A stretch of 64,000 bases of DNA from JALOOB01 sp040766655 (GTDB lineage: Bacteria; Chloroflexota; Anaerolineae; CG2-30-64-16). Both the position numbers and the translations under genes were made by a program. The notes below the pieces were generated by a model. The model had not been told where the DNA came from. It did not search any database and was given only the letters and a program-made list of their open reading frames with translations. Numbering within the stretch: position 1 is the first letter of the stretch; each line of letters begins with the position of its first letter. This document shows, in pieces, positions 37,345-45,040 of the stretch. Where the stretch lies: positions 37,138-101,137 of the forward strand of contig JAXGQB010000018.1 in the NCBI GenBank assembly GCA_040766655.1, read 5' to 3'.

Positions 37345-37887
37345 ATGGCACACATAGCTGAGGAGGACGCGTTTCTCGTTCTGAACCTGCGCCTCCTGAT
37401 CGCACGCGCCGCAAACCGCGACAGCCTGGCGTGGTGGGACGACGACGCGCTGACTGCGCCGGCCGGCTTCCTGCTCGAGCGCCTGTTTCCGGTTGCCCCA
37501 CTCCTGGCGGCCCGCAGCCTGGCGTTGCGCGCAGCATCTGCCCGCCATGAGGGCGCGTGCGCCAGGCTTGCCGGCGCCCTGCACCTGTTCCGGCTCGACG
37601 CCGACAACGCTGATGGCCTGGCCCTGCGCACGCTGTCACCGCTCAAGGTACCGTATCCCGAGGCGCCGGTCACAACCATGGAGATGCTGCGGGAGCACCT
37701 GGGCGCGCTGCTTGGCCGGCTGGCGCCGTACAAGACCGTGCACCGCACGGACAGCGGCGTGCTGCAGATAGCCGCCCCGCCCTGTCCCGCAGGCGTCTGG
37801 GCGCCGCTGCACCGGGCGAAAACGCTCGCCTGGGCCTATCTCGAAGGGGCGCCGGGCCAGCCCGTGTTTCCCTTCATCGTGGAGTGA
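37345..37887 (+). CDS. brxE: BrxE-like BREX protein
   Basis: 180 residues from ATG 37345 (AGGA upstream). The frame is open 55 codons further, but that stretch is Pro/Arg-rich and unlikely. The text LNLRLLIARAANRDSLAWWD, then ALTAPAGFLLERLFPVAP and ALHLFRLDADNADGLALRT, resembles BrxE, the small first protein of type 6 BREX loci. It also sits in the right place, six bases before brxA. Its biochemical role is not established. The name rests on recall of the family pattern plus context. Confidence 0.6.
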   Translation: MAHIAEEDAFLVLNLRLLIARAANRDSLAWWDDDALTAPAGFLLERLFPVAPLLAARSLALRAASARHEGACARLAGALHLFRLDADNADGLALRTLSPLKVPYPEAPVTTMEMLREHLGALLGRLAPYKTVHRTDSGVLQIAAPPCPAGVWAPLHRAKTLAWAYLEGAPGQPVFPFIVE

Positions 37888-37893
37888 ACCCGT

Positions 37894-38715
37894 TTGACCG
37901 TGGACTCATCGCCTTACGTGGCTGATCCTCTGTACACCAGCCGCATCATCAAGGCCAGCGCCCTGATCGCAGACACCCGCCTCCTGCTGTCCGAGTGGAA
38001 CCTGGCGCGGCCCCTGGCCGACAACCTGGACCGCCTGCGCCGGGAGAACATCTTCGGTAAGGCATCCCGCAGCCGGATCGAGGACATCCTGGTGATCTTT
38101 CGCCAGCGCTATTTCGATGACCCGGACGTGGGCGGGGCGCTGGTGACCCTGGTCCAGCGCGGCGCGCCCTACAGCTGGCTCGATCCGCTGCTCTACTTTT
38201 TCGCCGCGCAGAACGACCGCGTGCTGCGCGACATCGTCGTCGATCTGCTCTATCCCCGGCAGCAGGCCGGATTCAACGATCTGCCGATCGATGCGGTCGA
38301 ACGCCAGGTCCGGGAGTGGGTCGCCGAAGGGAGGACCACCTCCCAGTGGGGTGATTCGACCGTCGTGCGGGTGGCCCAAGGCGTGATGGCCACGCTGCGC
38401 GACTTCAGCGTGCTGCAGGGCAAGATCCACAAGCGGATCACGCCGGTCTACCTGCCGGCGCCGGCCTTCGCCCTGATCGCCCACTCGCTGCACCGCCGCC
38501 AGGGGTCCGGCGACCGCACGTTACACAGCGACGACTGGAAGCTGTTCTTCCTTCCGGTCACGGGCGTCGAACGCCACTTCATCGAGGCCCACCAGGAGCA
38601 TCTGCTCTCCTATCATGCGGCCGGCTCGGTGGTCCGCATTGACTTCCCGACAGCATCTCTGACGGAGTATGCCCATGCCCTCGTTACGCGAGCGGATCAG
38701 CGTCCTGGAGGCTGA
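37894..38715 (+). CDS. brxA: BrxA-like BREX protein (DUF1819)
   Basis: About 273 residues, starting at TTG 37894 or GTG 37900. The DUF1819 pattern is SRIIKASALIADTRLLLSEW (near the start), SRIEDILVIFRQRYFDD, and DSTVVRVAQGVMATLRDFSV, then PVYLPAPAFALIAHSLHRR. BrxA is a small RNA/DNA-binding-fold protein needed in BREX phage defence and is normally followed by BrxB, as here. The 3' end overlaps brxB by 47 bases, showing translational coupling. Confidence 0.82.
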   Translation: MTVDSSPYVADPLYTSRIIKASALIADTRLLLSEWNLARPLADNLDRLRRENIFGKASRSRIEDILVIFRQRYFDDPDVGGALVTLVQRGAPYSWLDPLLYFFAAQNDRVLRDIVVDLLYPRQQAGFNDLPIDAVERQVREWVAEGRTTSQWGDSTVVRVAQGVMATLRDFSVLQGKIHKRITPVYLPAPAFALIAHSLHRRQGSGDRTLHSDDWKLFFLPVTGVERHFIEAHQEHLLSYHAAGSVVRIDFPTASLTEYAHALVTRADQRPGG

Positions 38716-39262
38716 CCTCAGGGCCACGCCCATGCGGCACTACAACAACGCAGGCCTGCCGTTTGCTGTCTTCTGCTACCCGCCCGAACAGGAGTGGGCC
38801 ATGCGGGCGGAGATTGGCCTGCTGCAGACGCGGCTGGAGAATGCCACCGAGCGCACGGTCCACACGATCTCCCTGGCCGACCTGCTCTGGCAGTCGGTGG
38901 ATGAGAGCGAAGGAATGCAGGCCGTCACCGAGCTGGAGCAGCGTAGCGGTTTCGACGCGGTGCAGGAGCAGATCCAGACCTACCTCTCGGACGCCCTCTT
39001 CCGCCCTCTGCCCGAGCTGCTGGGCGAGAAGCTCACCCAGCTGGACCCGAGCCGTCATATCGCCTTCATCGTGCGCGCCGGCGCGCTGGCGCCCGGCTTC
39101 TATCGCGTCTCCGCGTTGCTGGACAAGATGCTGGGCCGGACGCGCGTGCCGTGCGTCCTGTTCATGCCCGCCACGGCCGAGGGCCGCAGCAGTCTGCGTT
39201 TCATGGGAATCGCCGAAAACGAGGGCCGGGGGAGTTACCACACCAAGGTCTACGTCGACTGA
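38669..39262 (+). CDS. brxB: BrxB-like BREX protein (DUF1788)
   Basis: 197 residues, ATG 38669. Typical DUF1788 text: SLRERISVLEADLRATPM, GLPFAVFCYPPEQEWAMRAE, ISLADLLWQSVDE and HIAFIVRAGALAPGFYRVSA, then VPCVLFMPATAEGRSSLRFM with end YHTKVYVD. BrxB belongs to the core set but its activity is unknown; it may bridge BrxC and PglX. Full expected length, between brxA and pglX. Confidence 0.87.
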   Translation: MPMPSLRERISVLEADLRATPMRHYNNAGLPFAVFCYPPEQEWAMRAEIGLLQTRLENATERTVHTISLADLLWQSVDESEGMQAVTELEQRSGFDAVQEQIQTYLSDALFRPLPELLGEKLTQLDPSRHIAFIVRAGALAPGFYRVSALLDKMLGRTRVPCVLFMPATAEGRSSLRFMGIAENEGRGSYHTKVYVD

Positions 39263-39283
39263 ACACGCCGCCGAGGAACAACG

Positions 39284-41356
39284 ATGTCCTTGCCACTCAC
39301 CGATGCACAGCGCCGCCTGATCCACGACCTGGCCCTGGATGCCAGGGAGTTGCTCGCGCGTGAGGCGCGCGAGCTTCTGGAGGGGATCTACGGCCTCTAC
39401 GCAGACGGCCGGCTCGATCCGCCCGAGAAGCTGCCCCAGTTAGCTGCTGACCCTGAGGCCGCCGCGACCTACCGGCGCCTGGCGCGATTCCTGGACGACG
39501 AGGTGCGCGCCGGCATGCCCCGTCCTGAAGCAGTCGAAAAGCTGGCCAGGGAAGTCGCTTTCACCCACCTGAACCGGCTGGTCGCCTTCAAGATGATGGA
39601 GGCCCGCCGGCTGATCCGCGGCACGGTGGACAAGGGCACGGACTCCAACGGCTTCAAGTTCTACCTGGCCGATCCCGAACACGCGGCCGCCCTGTCTCGT
39701 TACGAACAAGGCGAGGTCGATGAGGCCTACCGCCACTTCCTCCTGTGGCAGGCCGGCCAGGTGGCGCGCGAGTTGCGGGTGCTGTTCGACCCCGACAGCC
39801 TGCCCAGCCGCCTCTTTCCCCGGCCGCGGGCCCTGAACAAGCTGATCGGGATGCTCAACCGGCCCGAACTGGCGCTCCTCTGGCAGGCCGATGAGACCAT
39901 CGGCTGGCTCTACCAGTTCTTCAACGAGCGCGAGAAGGCCGAGGTCTTCGACCGGCTCTACAACGCCAAGCAGAAGCTCCGCCGGCAGGACATCCCTGCA
40001 GCCACCCAGCTCTTCACCCCCAACTGGATCGTGCGTTTCCTGGTGCAGAACACGCTGGGCCGGCTGTGGGTCGAAATGCACCCGGATACGGGGCTCCTGG
40101 GTGCGCTCGTTCTGGATTACCTGGTCCCGCCTACCGATGACCCGGAAACAGATCCCGTAAGCCACAATCTGCCATCCGCCACCCGCCCTCTGCCCGCCAT
40201 ACGCCAGGTCAAAGACATCACGTTCCTCGATCCAGCCTGCGGCGGCATGCATTTTGGCCTGGTCGCGTTCGACCTCCTCGCGGCCATGTACCGCGAGGAA
40301 CTCGAACGCGCAGGCGAGGAGGGTTGGTCGGCGGTGCCTTCCTTGGCGAGCGAAGCCGATATCCCCGCGGCGATCCTCGAGCACAACATCTTCGGCATCG
40401 ACATCGACCTGCGCGCGGTGCAGCTCAGTGCCCTTGCGCTCTACCTGAAGGCCAAGTCACTGAACCCCAAGGCGCAAATCACGGCCAGCAACCTGGCCTG
40501 CGCGGACGTGTTGCCGCTGAACGGCGCGCGGCTCGGGGCCTTTCTGCGCGAGGCGCGCTTCACCCGACCCGTCTACGAACGGCTGATCCGCGGCTTGTGG
40601 GAACGGCTGCGCGACGTAAACCAGGTCGGCTCGTTGATGCGGCTGGAGCGGGAGATGGGCAGCCTGATCGCGGAGGAGCGGGCGCGCGTCACGGACACGC
40701 CGCTTTTCGCCGGGTTGCCGGACGAGTTCGAGCACGAGGCGGCCGAGGCCGAGTTCTGGGACCTGATCTCCGCGCAGATCGTCCAGGCGCTGGACGAGTT
40801 CGCGCGGCAGCAGGCCCGCACGGGCGCGGATCAGACCTTCTTCACCGGCGAGGCGGTCAAGGGGCTGCGGCTGGCCGAGCTGATGCTGCGCGACTACGAC
40901 GTGGTGGCCACCAACCCGCCCTACTCCGGCAAGCGCAACCTGAACGACCTGTTGGGGGCCCACCTGGACAAGGAGTACCCCGATGCCAAGGGCGACCTCT
41001 ACGCCGCGTTCATCCAGCGCTGCGGCGAGCTGGTCGCGCCGGGCGGCCGGCTGGGCATGATCACGCAGCAGTCGTTCATGTTCCTGTCGTCGTACGAGCG
41101 GCTGCGCGGCTGGCTGCGCGAGCGATTCGCTGTCGAGACCATGGCCCACGTGGGGCCGCGCGCGTTCGCAGAGATCAGCGGCGAGAAGGTAAACACGACC
41201 GTGTTCGCCCTGCGCGCCGAGGTGAATGCCAAGCATCGGGAAAACGCGGTGGGCGCCTACTTCCGATTGGTCAACGCAGGGGAAGGGGACGGGAAACGGC
41301 AAGCGTTCGAGCAGGGGTTGGCCGCGCTGCTCGAAGGGCAAGGAGGATCACCTTGA
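39284..41356 (+). CDS. pglX: PglX-type adenine methyltransferase, N-terminal half of a split gene
   Basis: 690 residues. BREX methylation subunit: it methylates adenine in a short motif to mark self DNA. The whole catalytic half is present: SAM motif LDPACGGMHFGLVAFDLL (DPACG near 40231), NIFGIDIDLRAVQLSALALY, and motif IV VVATNPPYSGKRNL (near 40910), then KGDLYAAFIQRCGELVAPGG. The frame ends at EGQGGSP with a TGA that overlaps the TTG start of the AlbA_2 gene. The specificity half begins 1.7 kb later at 43099. Whole length with the second half is about 1335 residues, normal for PglX, so this is a gene split at the domain border. Both halves are open and may work in trans. Confidence 0.88.
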   Translation: MSLPLTDAQRRLIHDLALDARELLAREARELLEGIYGLYADGRLDPPEKLPQLAADPEAAATYRRLARFLDDEVRAGMPRPEAVEKLAREVAFTHLNRLVAFKMMEARRLIRGTVDKGTDSNGFKFYLADPEHAAALSRYEQGEVDEAYRHFLLWQAGQVARELRVLFDPDSLPSRLFPRPRALNKLIGMLNRPELALLWQADETIGWLYQFFNEREKAEVFDRLYNAKQKLRRQDIPAATQLFTPNWIVRFLVQNTLGRLWVEMHPDTGLLGALVLDYLVPPTDDPETDPVSHNLPSATRPLPAIRQVKDITFLDPACGGMHFGLVAFDLLAAMYREELERAGEEGWSAVPSLASEADIPAAILEHNIFGIDIDLRAVQLSALALYLKAKSLNPKAQITASNLACADVLPLNGARLGAFLREARFTRPVYERLIRGLWERLRDVNQVGSLMRLEREMGSLIAEERARVTDTPLFAGLPDEFEHEAAEAEFWDLISAQIVQALDEFARQQARTGADQTFFTGEAVKGLRLAELMLRDYDVVATNPPYSGKRNLNDLLGAHLDKEYPDAKGDLYAAFIQRCGELVAPGGRLGMITQQSFMFLSSYERLRGWLRERFAVETMAHVGPRAFAEISGEKVNTTVFALRAEVNAKHRENAVGAYFRLVNAGEGDGKRQAFEQGLAALLEGQGGSP

Positions 41357-43008
41357 CCGAACAAGAACTGCGCGCGCTAATCGCGGGCGGCGAGACGCTG
41401 ACGGTCGAGTTCAAGAGCGACCAGGGGCCGCTGCCAGACAGCGACTTGATTGAGGTCGTCGCCTGCCTGGCCAACGGCCAGGGCGGAACGCTCCTGATCG
41501 GTGTCGAGGACGATGGCCGCATCACCGGACTGCACCCCCGTCACCAGACGCACCCGGCGCACCTGGCTGCCCTGGTGGCCGGCCGCACCGTGCCCCCGGT
41601 GGCGGCTGAGGCTGAGTTCGTGAGCCTGCCCGAGGGAAAGGTGGCCGTGCTGACCGTGCCTGCCGCGCATCAGCCCATTTCGACCAGCGATGGCCGGCTG
41701 CTGATCCGCTACTGGAACGTTCACGGCCGGCCCGGTTGCCGTCCCCTGTACGCATACGAGCTGACCAATTGGCTGGCGGAGCGCGGGCAGGCTGACGCGA
41801 CCGCGCTGGTCCTGCCCGATGCTGTCTGGGACGACCTGGATCCGTTGGAGTTCGCCCGGCTGCGGCGCATGACGCAGGAGAACCTCGGCGACCGGGCGCT
41901 GCTCGAACTGTCGGATCGCCAGGTCGCTGCTGCGCTGGATCTGGCGCGCAGCGATGACGGCCAATTGACGCCGACGGTGGCCGGGCTGCTGCTGGTGGGA
42001 AAGGAACAGGCGCTGCGCCATCACTTGCCAGCCCATGAGGTGGCCTTCCAGGTGTTGCGCGGGCTGGATGTGGCGGTCAATGAGTTCCGCCGCTGGCCCC
42101 TGTTGCGAATCCAGGAGTGGCTGATGGAGGCCATCGGCGTGCGCAACGAGGAGCAGGAGTTGATGGTCGGCGGCGTGCGCATTGGCGTGCCGCGCTACGA
42201 TCGGGCGGGCATCCGCGAGGCGATCAACAACGCGCTGATCCATCGCGACTACACCCAGTTGGGCGCCGTCCACGTCCAGTTGCGCGACGATCACGCACGG
42301 GTGGGCAACCCTGGCGGCTTTGTGCAAGGGGTCCGGCCTGACAACCTGTTGGTGGTCGAGCCCAAGCCGCGCAATCCGAGACTGGCCGACGCATTCAAGC
42401 GGATCGGCCTGGTCGAGCGCACGGGGCGTGGGGTGGAAACCGTCTACCGCGGCCAGTTGCGCAACGGCCGCCGACCCCCGAACTACAGCCATTCCAACGA
42501 GGGAGGCGTGTTGGTGGTGCTGGACGCCGGCCCGGCCGACCTGGACTTTGTGCACCTGGCAGTGCAAGCCGGCCGGCGGCTGGAGCGGCCGCTGGCCGCG
42601 GCCGACCTGCTGGCGCTATGGCTGGCGCGGCGGGAAGGTACCGCAAGTGCGGCTGCCCTGGCGCCCATGATCCAGGGTGCCGTAGCCCAGGCCAGCGACC
42701 TCCTGGTGTCCCTGGCCCAGGCCGGCATTTTGGAGGCAGTTGGCCGGGCCTATCGCTTCGCGGCGGATCTGTATCGGAGCGCCGAGGTGAGGCCGCAGCC
42801 CATCACCCCGGAGGCCGCGCTCCTGGCCTATGTGGAGGCGCATGGAAGCATCACCCGACGCGAGGCAATGTCATTATGCGGCATGACCGAGAAACAGGCC
42901 GAATACCAGCTCAAGAAGCTCGTGGATGCCGGCCAGCTCCGCTCGGTGGGCAAAGGACGCAACGCACATTACGAACCCGCTGAACCGGCGCACGAACTTG
43001 ACTCGTGA
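41353..43008 (+). CDS. AlbA_2 (Schlafen-like) ATP-binding protein with HATPase_c_4 and winged helix
   Basis: 551 residues from TTG 41353, with a strong AAGGAGG seven bases upstream and a TTGA overlap with the preceding stop. The N-terminal AlbA_2/divergent AAA_4 domain has GETLTVEFKSDQG, LIEVVACLANGQGGTLLIGV and EDDGRITGL. The C-terminal HATPase_c_4 has REAINNALIHRDYTQLG, GNPGGFVQGV and RIGLVERTGRGVETVYRGQL, with a final winged helix (ITRREAMSLCGMTEKQAEYQ). Such proteins are common in defence islands as nucleic-acid-binding regulators or effectors. It lies exactly between the two halves of pglX, so it was probably inserted there, yet it is translationally coupled to the first half. Confidence 0.85.
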   Translation: MTEQELRALIAGGETLTVEFKSDQGPLPDSDLIEVVACLANGQGGTLLIGVEDDGRITGLHPRHQTHPAHLAALVAGRTVPPVAAEAEFVSLPEGKVAVLTVPAAHQPISTSDGRLLIRYWNVHGRPGCRPLYAYELTNWLAERGQADATALVLPDAVWDDLDPLEFARLRRMTQENLGDRALLELSDRQVAAALDLARSDDGQLTPTVAGLLLVGKEQALRHHLPAHEVAFQVLRGLDVAVNEFRRWPLLRIQEWLMEAIGVRNEEQELMVGGVRIGVPRYDRAGIREAINNALIHRDYTQLGAVHVQLRDDHARVGNPGGFVQGVRPDNLLVVEPKPRNPRLADAFKRIGLVERTGRGVETVYRGQLRNGRRPPNYSHSNEGGVLVVLDAGPADLDFVHLAVQAGRRLERPLAAADLLALWLARREGTASAAALAPMIQGAVAQASDLLVSLAQAGILEAVGRAYRFAADLYRSAEVRPQPITPEAALLAYVEAHGSITRREAMSLCGMTEKQAEYQLKKLVDAGQLRSVGKGRNAHYEPAEPAHELDS

Positions 43009-43052
43009 AAGTCCGACTGAAAACGCCGATTCGGAGTTTATGTCGGAGTTTT

Positions 43053-43081
43053 CGCGGATTGGCGATTGACGATTGACGATT
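43053..43081. repeat. Heptamer tandem (GATTGAC) in the pglX gap
   Basis: GGATTGGCGATTGACGATTGACGATTT lies between the AlbA_2 stop and the second pglX half. A near-exact 7-base repeat, related in style to the heptamer repeats at 2505-4641. Confidence 0.55.
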
Positions 43082-43098
43082 TACCCGGAGCACCGGCG

Positions 43099-45036
43099 AT
43101 GAATGACCTACCTTCCAACGTGTATCGCGTGGCCCAGCGCCGCTTCGACGCGATCCCCGGCAGTCCATGGGTGTATTGGGTGAGCGATGGCGTTCGATCA
43201 CTGTTTGAGCAACTGTCACCTCTGGCCGATTTGGATCCACCAAGAGAGGGCATCAATACCGGCGACAACGAGAGATTCGTCCGATTCTGGTGGGAGATTG
43301 GGCAGTGGCCATCTGCCGACCGGAGGCATGTACCCTTCGTAAAAGGAGCTCCGACTCGCGCTTACTTTGACCGACTCGACGAAGTTCTGAGAAATGACCC
43401 CGACCAGATCCGCTTGCTTCCAGGGGCGGCTTTACGAAATCAGTCATTCGCATTTCAGGAGGCAGTTGCCTTTCTGTCAAATGCGACCGGTGAATTCAGA
43501 GCTAGGCTCATCCCCCCAGGCAGCATGTTTTGCAGTACTGGCGGGCGAGCCTCGTTTCCCACGAACTTAGCCCCTGCTGGGCTTCTTGGTGTTCTAAACT
43601 CCTCACTGAGCAGGTACATCCTCGGTCTCGTTAACCCAACGGTGACGTTTACTGTGGGGGACATCGGCAAAATACCTATCGCCAACCTTGAGGCATCTGC
43701 GTCTGCGTTGTTGGCGGGAACCGCAGTCTGGTTGAGTTCCGCGGCAGTACGATGTGACGAGGCAGCACGGGACTTCATCGCCCCGTCGCGCTGGGACACC
43801 GGCATCGCCGACCAGGTCGCTGCCGCTGCGCGCCTGGCCGCCCTGGAAGCGCAGATCGACGACGAGGTCTACCGGCTCTACGGCATCAGCGACGCGGATC
43901 GCGCGGCTATCGAGGCGGAGCTGGCGGGGGGAAGCAGCCTGGACCGCGAAGACGGCGAAGGCGCCGGCCAAGCCGGCGTTGACGAAGCCGCGCAGCGCGA
44001 AGAGCCCGAAGAGGCGGCCGCCGAAGGAGCCATGACGCGTCAGGAGCTGGGCGTCCGCTGGATCTCCTATGCGGTCGGCGTCGTCCTCGGCCGCTTCCAG
44101 CCCGGCATCCGCGGTGCGCTCGGCTCCGCGATCTACCATCGCGACGACTTCGCCATCGGTTCGCTGCCCGCGCCCGACGAAGCCGAGTTCGACGAGCTCG
44201 TCGGCCCGCCCGAGCGCTTCGCCTACGTGGACGAGAAGGGCGGCCGCCACCTGTTCAGCCGCACGGTCGAGCAGGCGCTGGCTGACCTCGCCCTCACCGA
44301 TGGCGTCGCCGTGCTGGACGAAGGCCATCCCCGCGACCTGCCGGCGCTGGTTACCCGTGCGCTGGCCCTAATGCTCGCTGGGCCAGGCGACACCGAAGCC
44401 GAATCTGCAATCTTCGATCTTCAATCTGTAATCGGCGGTGCCGCGAGCGACGGCGACCTCCGCGCGTTCCTCTCGAAGGACTTCTTCACGCGCTGGCATC
44501 TGCGCTGGTATCGGAAACGGCCGGTCTACTGGCCGCTGCAATCCGCGAAGCGCAGCTACGGGTTCGTCTTGTTCCACGAGCGGGTGGACCGCCTGACCCT
44601 CTACACCCTCCAGCGCGACTACCTGGACTACAAGCTCAACGCGGTCCGCCAGCAGGTCACGGATCTGAACCAGACGGCGGCCCTGCAGACCGGTGCATCG
44701 CGCCGCGCGACCGAACGAGATGCAGCCAAAGTCGCCGCGTTGCTCGACGAGCTGACCGAGTTCGCCAGGACGATGGAACGGATCGTGCGCGGCGGCTATG
44801 AGCCTGAAGCCAACTGGATCGACGACGGCGTGATCCTGCGCCTCGCGCCGCTGTGGGAGCTGATCCCACTTTGGAAGTCCGAGCCGAAGAAGTACTGGGA
44901 GCGCCTGGCGCGCGGCGACTTCGATTGGAGCCACATCGCGATGAAGTACTGGCCCGCCCGCGTGCGGGAGAAGTGCAGGACGAACAAGTCGTTCGCCATC
45001 GCGCACGGGCACGATGAGTGGTACGAGGGAGGCTGA
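43099..45036 (+). CDS. pglX: PglX C-terminal (target-recognition) half of the split gene
   Basis: 645 residues from ATG 43099 (CCCGGAG ten bases upstream). It opens with NVYRVAQRRFDAIPGSPWVY and DPPREGINTGDNERFVRFWW, which in ordinary PglX follow directly after the point where the 39284 gene stops. The rest holds the recognition and C-terminal helical parts: LIPPGSMFCSTGGRASFPTN, SLSRYILGLVNPTVTFTVGD, KDFFTRWHLRWYRKRPVYWP, HERVDRLTLYTLQRDYLDYK and a C-terminus with KSFAIAHGHDEWYEGG. No SAM motif of its own, so it needs the N-half. The in-frame string SAIFDLQSVIGG (44400-44434) is a heptamer repeat translated inside the protein. Confidence 0.85.
   Translation: MNDLPSNVYRVAQRRFDAIPGSPWVYWVSDGVRSLFEQLSPLADLDPPREGINTGDNERFVRFWWEIGQWPSADRRHVPFVKGAPTRAYFDRLDEVLRNDPDQIRLLPGAALRNQSFAFQEAVAFLSNATGEFRARLIPPGSMFCSTGGRASFPTNLAPAGLLGVLNSSLSRYILGLVNPTVTFTVGDIGKIPIANLEASASALLAGTAVWLSSAAVRCDEAARDFIAPSRWDTGIADQVAAAARLAALEAQIDDEVYRLYGISDADRAAIEAELAGGSSLDREDGEGAGQAGVDEAAQREEPEEAAAEGAMTRQELGVRWISYAVGVVLGRFQPGIRGALGSAIYHRDDFAIGSLPAPDEAEFDELVGPPERFAYVDEKGGRHLFSRTVEQALADLALTDGVAVLDEGHPRDLPALVTRALALMLAGPGDTEAESAIFDLQSVIGGAASDGDLRAFLSKDFFTRWHLRWYRKRPVYWPLQSAKRSYGFVLFHERVDRLTLYTLQRDYLDYKLNAVRQQVTDLNQTAALQTGASRRATERDAAKVAALLDELTEFARTMERIVRGGYEPEANWIDDGVILRLAPLWELIPLWKSEPKKYWERLARGDFDWSHIAMKYWPARVREKCRTNKSFAIAHGHDEWYEGG
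44400..44434. repeat. Heptamer repeat inside coding sequence
   Basis: AATCTGCAATCTTCGATC and TTCAATCTGTAATCGG are read in frame within the second pglX half. The same AATCTTC/TTCAATC units occur at the prophage gene ends (2505-4641). Confidence 0.6.
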
Positions 45037-45040
45037 ACCG

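Noticed and set aside
40324..41352. Upstream extension of the AlbA_2 frame to an 894-codon protein
   Set aside because: The extension is a low-complexity shadow of pglX. The AlbA_2 domain begins at TTG 41353 behind AAGGAGG.
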